Both the position numbers and the translations under genes were made by a program. Below are positions 55,446-63,890 of a stretch of 64,000 bases of DNA, piece after piece. This stretch comes from Scybalomonas sp905214925. Its GTDB lineage: Bacteria; Bacillota; Clostridia; Lachnospirales; Lachnospiraceae. Within the stretch, counting starts at the first letter, position 1. Each line of letters opens with the position of its first letter. The stretch is from assembly GCA_905214925.1 (NCBI GenBank), contig CAJMOB010000001.1:186001-250000 (forward strand). The letters are read 5' to 3'. Below the pieces are notes generated by a model that saw nothing but the letters and a program-made list of their open reading frames with translations, ran no database searches and was not told the DNA's origin.

Positions 55446-55475
55446 ATTTGATAACCAAATACTTTGATATTCAAA
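55446..55475 (-). promoter_or_regulatory. two FabT-like palindromic operators
   Basis: ATTTGATAACCAAAT (55446-55460) and TTTGATATTCAAA (55463-55475) each have the TTTGA-N3-TCAAA-like symmetry reported for FabT/MarR-type regulators of fatty-acid genes in Firmicutes. They start at the -10 and cover the likely transcription start of acpP, a repressing position. No fabT gene is in the window. Confidence 0.7.
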
Positions 55476-55503
55476 ATATATCATTATTTTTTTTTTTTGT
55501 CAA
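55475..55503 (-). promoter_or_regulatory. strong promoter of the fatty-acid operon
   Basis: On the minus strand TTGACA (55498-55503) and TATATT (55475-55480) are separated by 17 bp with an A-rich spacer. It drives acpP and, through it, the fab/acc operon. Confidence 0.88.
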
Positions 55504-55555
55504 GTTCTAGCTAACAAAATCCATTCGAATAAAATGCCTTAAATTTCGACATTTT

Positions 55556-56308
55556 TCAGACTTCAACAGGTATTAAATGAATGTTTTGTTCCTTGATCCT
55601 CTTCATCTCTTCTCCTGTAAACTTCCTTGTAGTTACAACCCCTGTATAATCTTTCATATGATTGATTTTCATTAACGCTTTTCGATTAAACTTGGATTGA
55701 TCGACAACCAAATAACTCTTAGAAGCATTTTTCACGATCATTCTTTTTAATGTAGCTTTGTCAAGAGTTGGCGTTAGTATATTAAATTGCTGATCAATGG
55801 ACATGGCTCCCATAAAAGCGATTCCTACCTGAACATAGTTCATCATTTGATTGGCAAAACTTCCACAAATACTTCCCGTCTCCTTTTGAACAAAGCCACC
55901 ACAGATCATCAACTCTACCGAACTTTTATGTAATAGGCTACCGATTTCAATATCATTGGTAATCACTGTTAAATTAGGAATATCTTTAATTAATTCTGCA
56001 ATTCCATAAATGGTTGTTCCAGAATCTAAAAACACGGTATCTCCAGCTTTGACAAGAGAAGCACATACTTTTGCAAGCATCTTCTTCTCATCCATACGAG
56101 AAATTAATTTTTCTCGATAAGTTACTTCCTCTTTGATTACTGCTAATCCATGTTTTCGTTCAATAATCCCCTCTCCTTTTAACTTATCCAAATCTCTGCG
56201 AATCGTCATTTGACTGACATCTAAAATCTCCGCTAGACGCTCAACTTGAATACTTCCTGTTTTACTAACAAGTTCAATAATTTTATCCTGTCTTTCTAAG
56301 GCAGACAT
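55556..56308 (-). CDS. DeoR-family transcription regulator
   Basis: The 250-residue regulator has an N-terminal DeoR winged helix (VERLAEILDVSQMTIRRDLDKL) and a C-terminal sugar-phosphate sensor fold (DSGTTIYGIAELI, DIEIGSLL, DQSKF). GlpR/AgaR-like members respond to phosphorylated sugars and repress sugar-catabolic operons. Neighbours are a sugar-sensor GGDEF protein and, beyond it, a four-carbon sugar-acid operon whose promoter carries TTGTTCG/CGAACA elements, so it is a candidate regulator of that operon (inference). Confidence 0.9.
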   Translation of the reverse strand: MSALERQDKIIELVSKTGSIQVERLAEILDVSQMTIRRDLDKLKGEGIIERKHGLAVIKEEVTYREKLISRMDEKKMLAKVCASLVKAGDTVFLDSGTTIYGIAELIKDIPNLTVITNDIEIGSLLHKSSVELMICGGFVQKETGSICGSFANQMMNYVQVGIAFMGAMSIDQQFNILTPTLDKATLKRMIVKNASKSYLVVDQSKFNRKALMKINHMKDYTGVVTTRKFTGEEMKRIKEQNIHLIPVEV

Positions 56309-56429
56309 ATATACTCCTCCTATTTCTCATTACCTAAAAGTACCAGCCCTCTGTACACTGTAATTTCTATTCATTCTCATCATAAAGTATAGCAGAAATT
56401 TGTAATTTTTACGACCTTCCCTATGATAC

Positions 56430-56469
56430 AAAAAAGTAAACCGCGCTACTCTGTACGGTTTACTTTTTT
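56430..56469 (-). terminator. terminator overlapping the end of the GGDEF gene
   Basis: The stem AAAAAAGTAAACCG / CGGTTTACTTTTTT is perfect. Its upstream arm encodes the last Lys-Lys-Val-Asn codons of the gene, and the stop codon lies in the loop. Confidence 0.85.
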
Positions 56470-58365
56470 TCCATGTTTTTCTTTATACATCACTTCATCG
56501 GCTTCTCTAATGTAATCCTCCAACTCCTTGTCCTGGTTCATATCAGTTGTCATACATCCAATACTAAAGGACAGATAAAACGGTAATTCCTTTTCTTTTG
56601 CAGAGTGTTCCATCTCTTTTTTCATATTCACTATCTTTTTCCTTATTTCCTCATCACTTCGTATCTGTTCAATAATAAGAAATTCATCACCACCCATTCG
56701 AATCGGAATGGAATTCTCATGACAATGGTTTAAAATTGTATTGGCAACTATTTTTATCGCTATATCTCCATATTCATGTCCATATTGATCATTGATATAC
56801 TTTAACCGATCCATATCCATAAACATAATCAGCAAGTCTTTCTTTTCCTGTTTCTTTTTCTCAAACAAAGGACAGGCAAGGCGTTGATATCCAAGTCGAT
56901 TATATAAACCAGTCATAGAATCCTTAATACTCATATCTGACAATATCTGATTCATATATTCTAGCTTTTCTTTTTCATATAGGTTCTCCATAGCAGAAGT
57001 TAATATATTAACTACCTTAAATAAATACTGCTTCTCCATTAAATAAAGAGCATTACGAATTACAAAATACCCAATTGTCCGCTTTCTAAAATGAAGTGGC
57101 ATAAATAAAAAATCCATTCCTTTCTTCTCACAATCAAAAAAAGGGAATAAGCTATCTATTTTCTGACCTTCATAACTTCTATCTTTACCACCCTCATAAG
57201 CAAATTCTACGTTCATCTGTTTTGGGTATCCACATACATGAAAGTTTTCGTCATCAATCAAATGGCGGTTATAATTATTTACCTTTCGTTTAAAATCATT
57301 AATATGTTCATCTAAAATCAGATAGATGGCATCACACTGAAAAGAAGAAATACATTTTGGAATCAAATTTGCCATTTCTCCCATGGACTTACAATCCAAT
57401 AGTTCTTTTCCCAATACTAGCATCTGCTCTTCCAATCCGTTCATTTCTATCTCACACATAATCTGTTTTTTAATGTATTTACGGATATCAATCTTCTTAT
57501 TGTAAGAACAGCCACAGCTTTCCGAATAAACACCTTCTATGTTTGTATAGTTAAATTTTGGAACTGACTTTCCTTCCCATATTTTAAGTATCACGTCTGC
57601 ACACCGATAACCGACTTCTTCCCGAATATGCCCTAAAGTAGAAATCTGTGGTGTATAAAAGCCTGCTTTGTCAAAATTATCAAATCCCGTGACACAAAAA
57701 TCATCTGGAATGTGATAGCCTTTTTGTTTTGCTGCTTCACACACTCCTACAGCAATATTGTCATTAGCACAAATAACAGCTTCTGGAACTTCACCATGTT
57801 TTTCTAACAAATATAAAAAACCATGATATCCACACTGATATTCATAGCTTTCAAAATAGAAGTCTTCTTCCCTATAATCGATATCATTTTGTTCTAAAAA
57901 TTCCTTCAAAGAACGGGTGCGAATATTATTTTCATAATTATCCGTAGGTCCCATCACAAACCAAAATTTTCGACAATGATGTTCTTCATATAAATGTTGA
58001 ATAATTTCTTGCATTGCCACATAATTGTTAATTCCTACATAATAAAAGCCTTCCACATCATTATTAATAGAAACCGCTGGTTTTTTCGATTTCCTCACCG
58101 CAGTAATCACTTGGTTCCGAACTTCTTCCTTTCTGATATTGTTTAAATCCACAACGATTCCATCAAACGCCTCAAAATCCGGAAGATTATAAATATTATA
58201 CTCTCCTATATTATAATCTTCATCCATACTCCATTCACTGGAACTATTAAAGATATACAGGTTCACATCTTCGTTTGTTTCCTGTATTCTTTGTAAAATT
58301 CCACTTGCCCATGCATATGAAAAAAAGCGTTTCCATCCATCCATAATCAAGGCTATTTTCTTCAT
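56446..58365 (-). CDS. cytoplasmic sugar-sensor-like GGDEF protein
   Basis: The 639-residue protein has no signal peptide or membrane span. Residues 1 to about 280 form a LacI-type binding fold (KKIALIMDGWKRFF, VICANDNIAVGVCEAA, VTGFDNFDKAGFYTPQIST) without a DNA-binding helix-turn-helix. A GAF-like middle region follows, and the C-terminal GGDEF domain has the intact motif GGDEF at 558-562 and MDMDRLKYINDQYGHEYGD. It should make cyclic di-GMP in response to a cytoplasmic ligand, probably a sugar (inference). GGGAGG precedes the ATG. Monocistronic. Confidence 0.87.
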   Translation of the reverse strand: MKKIALIMDGWKRFFSYAWASGILQRIQETNEDVNLYIFNSSSEWSMDEDYNIGEYNIYNLPDFEAFDGIVVDLNNIRKEEVRNQVITAVRKSKKPAVSINNDVEGFYYVGINNYVAMQEIIQHLYEEHHCRKFWFVMGPTDNYENNIRTRSLKEFLEQNDIDYREEDFYFESYEYQCGYHGFLYLLEKHGEVPEAVICANDNIAVGVCEAAKQKGYHIPDDFCVTGFDNFDKAGFYTPQISTLGHIREEVGYRCADVILKIWEGKSVPKFNYTNIEGVYSESCGCSYNKKIDIRKYIKKQIMCEIEMNGLEEQMLVLGKELLDCKSMGEMANLIPKCISSFQCDAIYLILDEHINDFKRKVNNYNRHLIDDENFHVCGYPKQMNVEFAYEGGKDRSYEGQKIDSLFPFFDCEKKGMDFLFMPLHFRKRTIGYFVIRNALYLMEKQYLFKVVNILTSAMENLYEKEKLEYMNQILSDMSIKDSMTGLYNRLGYQRLACPLFEKKKQEKKDLLIMFMDMDRLKYINDQYGHEYGDIAIKIVANTILNHCHENSIPIRMGGDEFLIIEQIRSDEEIRKKIVNMKKEMEHSAKEKELPFYLSFSIGCMTTDMNQDKELEDYIREADEVMYKEKHGKKVNRTE

Positions 58366-58541
58366 TATTTATCCTCCCCAAAATAAGCCCCCAAACTAAG
58401 AACCTTTTTATATTCTTGACAATTTCTTTCTATATACAATTCCTATATTTTAACATTATTTTAATATTTTTACAATAAATCCTGCAGCTTTTTATGTAGA
58501 TCATACAAGTGCTTCTGATTCACCTATGTCTTCTATACGAT

Positions 58542-58582
58542 AAAAAAGCAATAGACAGTCTTTTCCTGCCTATTGCTTTTTT
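58542..58582 (-). terminator. terminator after pdxA2
   Basis: The stem AAAAAAGCAATAGACAG / CTGCCTATTGCTTTTTT has one mismatch and T-runs on both strands. It ends the sugar-acid operon. Confidence 0.8.
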
Positions 58583-58626
58583 GTTTTCTTTTATTTTTAT
58601 TACGCTTTCGTCACGTTTCTCTCTTT

Positions 58627-59628
58627 TTATATCTCTTGTTTAAAAGATGGAGAATATTTTGCAGCTAATCGAATAGCCTCTACCATGCTCACATCACTTG
58701 CAATTCCTGTTCCCGCAATATCCATGGCTGTTCCATGATCCACAGATGTTCTAAGAATTGGCATTCCACCTGTAATGGCAATGGTTCTTTCAAAATCTAA
58801 TGTCTTTGTAGCGATATGTCCTTGATCATGATAAAGGGATAATACACTGTTGAACTTTCCTTGTAACGCTAAATGGAATACAGAATCAGCACCAATTGGC
58901 CCAACTACGTTATACCCTTCTGCCTGCAATTTCTCCACTGCTGGATAAATGGCTTTCATTTCTTCATCACCAAATAAACCATGTTCTCCACTATGAGGAT
59001 TTAAACCTGCAATCGCCATTGTACCTTCGTGAACGCCAAGACGTTTTAATGCCTCTGTACAACGTTTTACATAATCAATGATCCGTTCTTCCGTTACCAT
59101 ATCACACGCTTTTCTTAACGATACATGGCGTGTTAAAAAGAAAACTCTCATTCCTCGAACTTCAAACATGGTAAGAGGATCTTCTGTATTTGTTAATGCT
59201 CCAAAAATTTCTGTATGTCCAATAAAGTTAATGCCACCAGCACGAAGAGCTTCTTTATTAATTGGAGTTGTAGCAACGGCATCGACTTTTCTTGCATTGG
59301 CAAGTTCAATGCTCTTTTCGATAAATTCATAAGCGGCCTTTCCGCACATTCCGCTAACTTCACCGAGCTTTAACTCCTTCATATCTACGTTTTTCATATC
59401 GATTAAATTAATGATATCTTCTTCATAAATTCCTTGTTCTGGCTCTTCAATTACATGAATTTTCATTGGAACTTTTACGATTTCTACCGCCTGTTCCATT
59501 ACATTTTTGTCACCAACTACAACGCATCTTGCTACGTCAAATGTCTCTTTTCTTGCTAAAGACTTTGCTACAATTTCTGGTCCGATTCCTGCTGGATCTC
59601 CTAAAGGGATGGCTACTAATGGTTTCAT
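58627..59628 (-). CDS. pdxA2: PdxA2-type 4-phospho-sugar-acid dehydrogenase
   Basis: The 333-residue enzyme belongs to the PdxA family: IPLGDPAGIGPEIVAKSL, TTPINKEAL, GHTE, RHVSL, NPHSGEHGLFGDEE, LYHDQGHIATK with metal-binding His. PdxA itself acts in vitamin B6 synthesis, but next to a DUF1537 kinase and a GntP permease this is the PdxA2 type. PdxA2 oxidises D-threonate or D-erythronate 4-phosphate, which loses CO2 to give dihydroxyacetone phosphate. AAGGAGG precedes the ATG. Last gene of the operon. Confidence 0.85.
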   Translation of the reverse strand: MKPLVAIPLGDPAGIGPEIVAKSLARKETFDVARCVVVGDKNVMEQAVEIVKVPMKIHVIEEPEQGIYEEDIINLIDMKNVDMKELKLGEVSGMCGKAAYEFIEKSIELANARKVDAVATTPINKEALRAGGINFIGHTEIFGALTNTEDPLTMFEVRGMRVFFLTRHVSLRKACDMVTEERIIDYVKRCTEALKRLGVHEGTMAIAGLNPHSGEHGLFGDEEMKAIYPAVEKLQAEGYNVVGPIGADSVFHLALQGKFNSVLSLYHDQGHIATKTLDFERTIAITGGMPILRTSVDHGTAMDIAGTGIASDVSMVEAIRLAAKYSPSFKQEI

Positions 59629-59721
59629 AATGAACTCCTCCTTTTTGCTCTCTTTCTTTTTTGTTTTATGCCTTCTATCTTAATTCCGTTTTTTATTCTA
59701 TTTTTTCTATGAATTCTCTTC

Positions 59722-61065
59722 TTATCCTAAGAAATAATTTAAAATCATAAGGGTAATCAGTGCAACTCCACCACAAAGAGTTGTTGTAACGCTCCATACT
59801 TGCATTTGTTCTTTTGTATTATCAATTCCCATTGTTTCATTAATGACCCAAAAATAAGAATCATTAAAATGTGAAAATGGAATCGCTCCGATACACGCTG
59901 CTAACGCTGCAAATACTGGATTTAAGTGTAGCGTTGCAATCATTGGTGCTACAACAGAGGCTGCGGTTGTCATAGAAACCGCTCCTGATCCTTGTGCAAC
60001 ACGAAGTAACACGGCAATTAAAAATGGTAATAAGATTGGTGGGATACTTGTTTTTACAATGTTGGATGCGATAAATTCACCAAGACCGCTTGTTTGAATA
60101 ATCATACCTAAAGCACCACCGCCACCAACTAATAACATTAATTTACCACTGGCTTTTAATCCTTCTTCCATGGCATTTAACGTTTCTTGTTTTGTATATT
60201 TTTTTGTAAGGCCGTAAATAGCTACTAATAATCCAAGTGCTAATGCTACAATCGGCTGTCCTAATAAAGATATCACGCTATTTTCTACTCCAAAAGAAGA
60301 AAGTGCTGTTTTTAAAATAATCAATACAATTGGAAGTAAAATTGGTGCAAAACATAATAGGACAGATAATGATTTTTCTTCTTTTTGCTCTTCTTCTACT
60401 TCTACTTCCATTCTTTCTCTTGTCCAACCATCGCCATCTGGAACCTGATAGATTTTCTTCCCTAAATATTTTCCGTAAATTAAGCTAACAATAATAATCG
60501 GAATGGAGATAATCGTTCCATAGAGCATAAATTCACCGATGTTGGCATTTAAAATTCCTGCAACACCAATTGGCCCAGCTGCTGGTGGTACAAGTGAGTG
60601 ACTGGCTACCAACCCACCTGCAAGAGCGATTCCAAGAGCTACTACTGACTTTTTCGTCTTTTTTGATAACGCTTTCATCAATGGAGATAAAATAATGAAC
60701 CCTGATGTACAAAAAATGGATAATGAGGTAACAAATCCTGAAATTGCTAGGGCTTCTTCTTCATGATTTTTTCCAAATAAACGGATGAATGTATCCGCCA
60801 TTACTTTGGTAGCTCCCGATATTTCGAGGAGCTTTCCTAACATGACCCCAAATCCAATAATAATACCAATACTGCTTAACGATTTACCAAATCCACCCGT
60901 TATCGCATCTAAAACATCATTTTGTGACATTCCTCCGAATAACCCGATAAAGATAGCACAGATGATGACCGCAATAAACACATGGATTCTTGTCATTGTA
61001 ATTAATAAAACTAACGCAATTAATCCTATTACAAGACCAAGTGCCATTCTCATTTCCTCTGACAT
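59722..61065 (-). CDS. GntP-family sugar-acid permease
   Basis: The 447-residue permease has about twelve membrane segments of the GntP/gluconate:H+ symporter type, with SLVPPAAGPIGVAGIL, GSGAVSMTTAASVVAPM and AAIGAIPFSHFNDSYFW-like elements (here CIGAIPFSHFNDSYFW). Members import gluconate and related acids. Between a four-carbon acid kinase and PdxA2 it most likely imports threonate or erythronate (inference). Confidence 0.88.
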   Translation of the reverse strand: MSEEMRMALGLVIGLIALVLLITMTRIHVFIAVIICAIFIGLFGGMSQNDVLDAITGGFGKSLSSIGIIIGFGVMLGKLLEISGATKVMADTFIRLFGKNHEEEALAISGFVTSLSIFCTSGFIILSPLMKALSKKTKKSVVALGIALAGGLVASHSLVPPAAGPIGVAGILNANIGEFMLYGTIISIPIIIVSLIYGKYLGKKIYQVPDGDGWTRERMEVEVEEEQKEEKSLSVLLCFAPILLPIVLIILKTALSSFGVENSVISLLGQPIVALALGLLVAIYGLTKKYTKQETLNAMEEGLKASGKLMLLVGGGGALGMIIQTSGLGEFIASNIVKTSIPPILLPFLIAVLLRVAQGSGAVSMTTAASVVAPMIATLHLNPVFAALAACIGAIPFSHFNDSYFWVINETMGIDNTKEQMQVWSVTTTLCGGVALITLMILNYFLG

Positions 61066-61126
61066 ACTCGATACCTTACCTTTCTTATTTTTCTCTTGTA
61101 TCTATGCTTTTTTACCCCTTTTTCTT

Positions 61127-62419
61127 TTAACCTTCAATGACCGTATCCAAATAATCAAGACATTGTACTAATGTATCTTCTTTTCCTACAAGACCGCCCT
61201 TTGTAATCATAGGAAGGCCTTCGGCATATCCGCCAACTGTTTGGGAATAAATCGCAAGTGGAATAACTTCTCCTTTTACATGAAAGCCTGAAATTCCAAG
61301 TCTTTCACAAAAAGCTGCCGCTACATCTCCTCCTGATGCATAGATTCCTCCGATTCTTTCCTTTAATATATGAAGTAAAGATTCTAATACTTCTGCCATT
61401 GTTCCTGTAATAATCGCTGCACATTCTTTTTTGCTTAAATTCTCTGCCCCTTTTACTTGGCTTAAATCTAAAACATCTTCTTTTTCTGTTGTTGTAGCGA
61501 TGACTAATACACGATAATCCTCTGCTCCACGAATAATTGCTTCTTGTACGCGCTTTATTTCTTTTTTTCTCAATTCTTCTTCAAAAAACTTGGAAGTGTC
61601 AATTTTTACAACAAAAGGATTCCCTGTCTCTTTTAAATATTTTAACTGCTGTCTCGTCAGTTCACTTGCACTGCCAATTCCACATAATATTTTCTTTTCA
61701 TTTTCTGTTTTTTTACGTTTAAAAATCTGATTTGCTAATGCAGCAGTAAATGGACCTGGATCAATTGCTACAACCTTAATACCACAAGCACTACAGCAGG
61801 CAGCAATCGCTTCAATATCACGGTTACTCTGTGCATCAACGGCTACTACTCTATGAGCTTCTAATTCTTTTGTTAACTCTTCTAATAAATAGCTAGAAGA
61901 TTTTGTTACTTTTTCAAGACCAATATAGCCAACGCTATGCTTTGTCTGCTTTTTAATAATCTCTGTCACTCTTGAAGTATCCACTGGAGAAGTCGGATCT
62001 TTTGCAACTTCTGTTTTTTGAAGTGGCACTCCATTGACAAGTAAAATATCTCCAATGCTTGTACGCCCTGACGCGGGGAAAGAAGCTACAACAACGGCAT
62101 GATACTCTTCTCCAAGATAATCTAAAATACTATCAATTTCAGCTCCTACATTTCCTCTTAACGTAGAGTCAATTCGTTTACTGTAAAGAATTTTATCGTC
62201 CTTTGGAAAATAAGCAGCTGTTTCATTTACAACACGGTACGCATCTTCCTTGCTCATTCCTCTGCTGTTTGTACTAACACACAGCACATCATACTGATTA
62301 AAATCCTTCATTTGATCTAACTTTAAGACCGTTCCAACTCGAAAACCATCTTGTGCAAGAATCGCACCAGTATCATTTGCCCCTGTTAGGTCATCTGCAA
62401 TAATTACAGTATTTAACAT
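61127..62419 (-). CDS. four-carbon acid sugar kinase (DUF1537/DtnK-type)
   Basis: The 430-residue kinase has the N-terminal DUF1537 signature IIADDLTGANDTGA and KRIDSTLRGNVGAEID, and C-terminal nucleotide-binding IYASGGDVAAAF and GGLVGKEDTL. Enzymes of this family (DtnK, OtnK, DenK) phosphorylate D-threonate, erythronate or related acids at the 4-position. It is first in the operon with GntP and PdxA2, matching the described D-threonate pathway layout; the exact stereoisomer is not determined. AAAGGAGG precedes the ATG. Confidence 0.88.
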   Translation of the reverse strand: MLNTVIIADDLTGANDTGAILAQDGFRVGTVLKLDQMKDFNQYDVLCVSTNSRGMSKEDAYRVVNETAAYFPKDDKILYSKRIDSTLRGNVGAEIDSILDYLGEEYHAVVVASFPASGRTSIGDILLVNGVPLQKTEVAKDPTSPVDTSRVTEIIKKQTKHSVGYIGLEKVTKSSSYLLEELTKELEAHRVVAVDAQSNRDIEAIAACCSACGIKVVAIDPGPFTAALANQIFKRKKTENEKKILCGIGSASELTRQQLKYLKETGNPFVVKIDTSKFFEEELRKKEIKRVQEAIIRGAEDYRVLVIATTTEKEDVLDLSQVKGAENLSKKECAAIITGTMAEVLESLLHILKERIGGIYASGGDVAAAFCERLGISGFHVKGEVIPLAIYSQTVGGYAEGLPMITKGGLVGKEDTLVQCLDYLDTVIEG

Positions 62420-62479
62420 AACATTGAACCTCCTTTTTCTTTATCAATCATTCACAGACACTTGTTGTCGATAGGTGCC

Positions 62480-62508
62480 ATTATATAGTTCTACAAAAAT
62501 AAAGTCAA
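62480..62508 (-). promoter_or_regulatory. promoter of the sugar-acid operon
   Basis: On the minus strand TTGACT (62503-62508) and TATAAT (62480-62485) are separated by 17 bp, about 60 bp before the kinase start. Confidence 0.85.
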
Positions 62509-62522
62509 TAAAACAGCTTATT

Positions 62523-62582
62523 TTGTTCGTTTTATCAAAAACAAAATACTATGTCATAAAAAATCGAACATTTTTGTTAAAA
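62523..62582 (-). promoter_or_regulatory. candidate operators upstream of the sugar-acid promoter
   Basis: TTGTTCGTTTTA (62523-62534) and AATCGAACATTTTTGTT (62562-62578) carry the same core in opposite orientation, together with AAAACAAAAT runs. The pattern suits a DeoR-type regulator, but no direct evidence links it to the gene at 55556-56308. Confidence 0.4.
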
Positions 62583-62715
62583 TATCGTTAATAAAAAATA
62601 GATTTTATAGCACTTTGATATTTTTTTAACTAATATTATTTCGGTATCAGAAGCCCATTTTTAAAAAATCCAAAGTAGATTTCCATAATTTTTACAAATT
62701 TTGTTCTGTAAAATA

Positions 62716-62775
62716 GAACAAAGTATGCTTTGCATACTTTGGCGCGGGCGAGCAGTTTGCGAAGAATTCTATAAC
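62716..62775. repeat. dispersed repeat family B, copy 3
   Basis: It starts GAACAAAGTATGC and contains the palindrome AAGTATGC-TTT-GCATACTT, then GCGCGGGCGAGCAGTTTGCG and a tail CTATAACAT. It matches both ends of copy 2 with the middle missing. Confidence 0.7.
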
Positions 62776-62782
62776 ATAAAAA

Positions 62783-62863
62783 AAGCACTTCTAATCCTTT
62801 CTTAAAACTATGAAAAATACGCTTTATCCGTTTTTCATAGTTTTAAAAAATTTAGAAATGCTT
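62783..62863 (-). terminator. double-stem terminator after the histidine kinase
   Basis: Outer arms AAGCACTTCTAA / TTAGAAATGCTT enclose a perfect inner stem AAAACTATGAAAAA / TTTTTCATAGTTTT. T-runs follow on the minus strand. Confidence 0.8.
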
Positions 62864-62871
62864 ATTCTAAT

Positions 62872-63864
62872 TCATCTTTTATAAAATTTTATATGAAATA
62901 CCGTCCCCGTTCCCACTTCACTTTCTACTTCGATCTGTCCTTGCTGTTTCATAATAATATTTTTTGCCATAGCAAGCCCAATTCCAACGCTATCGGAAGA
63001 AGCATTTTTCCCCCGATAAAATCGTTTGAAAATATAAGGAAGATCTTCTTTATCAATGCCTTCTCCCGTATCTTTTATTTCCACTTCCGTATAGAGAGGA
63101 TTTTTCACTCCATAGACACTTAAACTTCCACCAGATTTTGTATGCTCTAAACAATTTTTTAAAACATTTGTCAACGCCTCTTTGCTCCATTCAAAGTCTC
63201 CAATATAACTACACCCTTCTTCCACATGGACTTGAATGGTAACTCCCTTTAATTCTGCTGGAATCCATAACGTTTCTAATGCATGAGATACTAACTCTTT
63301 GACAACAACTACTTCCTCCTTCATTACAATGGTTCCTGCATCCATCTTTGACAACTTCAATAAAGAGGTGACAAGCCACTCCATTCGGGCAAGCTGGGAT
63401 TGAATCCGATCAATAAATTGTTTTCTTTTTTCATATGGTAATTCTTGTTGCAACAGATCACTGAGTACCATCATAGAAGTCAATGGCGTTTTTAACTGGT
63501 GGGAAATATCTGCCATGGAATCTGCTAAATAATGCTTATCTTTTTTTAACAACTCCGCCTGTTCTTCTAGCTTTCTTGTCACCTTATAAATTTCATTTTT
63601 TAAATAACTTAATTCTCCCTCTTCGTTATCACGAATATCCATGAAATGTTCCCCATTTGTAATACGGCTTAAATAGTTGGAAAGCTCGGCAATTCTTTTA
63701 TTTCGATAAAACAAAACCACATATCCAATGAGCGCGATCAAAAAACCAGCACCAGCCATAATATAGTGACTGATAAAAGAAAAGAAAAAGCAACCAATGC
63801 TTGCCATAATAAGAACAAGCCCTTGTAACAAAATCATAATTCGAATATCTTTATTTTTCCACAT
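62872..63864 (-). CDS. sensor histidine kinase with short extracellular loop
   Basis: The 330-residue kinase has two membrane segments close together (about residues 8-30 and 34-52) with almost no outside loop, as in intramembrane-sensing kinases. A linker leads to the His domain (ADISHQLKTPLTSM, His122) and the ATPase domain (LKNCLEHTKSGG, DTGEGI, SVGIGLAMAKNI). It lies 26 bp behind the response regulator gene and ends in a terminator, so the pair is a self-contained operon end; its target genes are outside the window or unlinked. Confidence 0.92.
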   Translation of the reverse strand: MWKNKDIRIMILLQGLVLIMASIGCFFFSFISHYIMAGAGFLIALIGYVVLFYRNKRIAELSNYLSRITNGEHFMDIRDNEEGELSYLKNEIYKVTRKLEEQAELLKKDKHYLADSMADISHQLKTPLTSMMVLSDLLQQELPYEKRKQFIDRIQSQLARMEWLVTSLLKLSKMDAGTIVMKEEVVVVKELVSHALETLWIPAELKGVTIQVHVEEGCSYIGDFEWSKEALTNVLKNCLEHTKSGGSLSVYGVKNPLYTEVEIKDTGEGIDKEDLPYIFKRFYRGKNASSDSVGIGLAMAKNIIMKQQGQIEVESEVGTGTVFHIKFYKR

Positions 63865-63890
63865 ATCTTTTTCTCTTTTCTTCCAGTCTT

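Larger units (their letters stand above)
62420..62871. other. non-coding region upstream of the sugar-acid operon
   Basis: The 452-bp gap contains the operon promoter, two TTGTTCG/CGAACA-type elements, repeat family B copy 3 and the terminator of the histidine kinase gene. I see no additional gene. Confidence 0.6.

Noticed and set aside
58627..59628. Vitamin B6 biosynthetic PdxA
   Set aside because: Operon context with a DUF1537 kinase and GntP permease points to the catabolic PdxA2 role.
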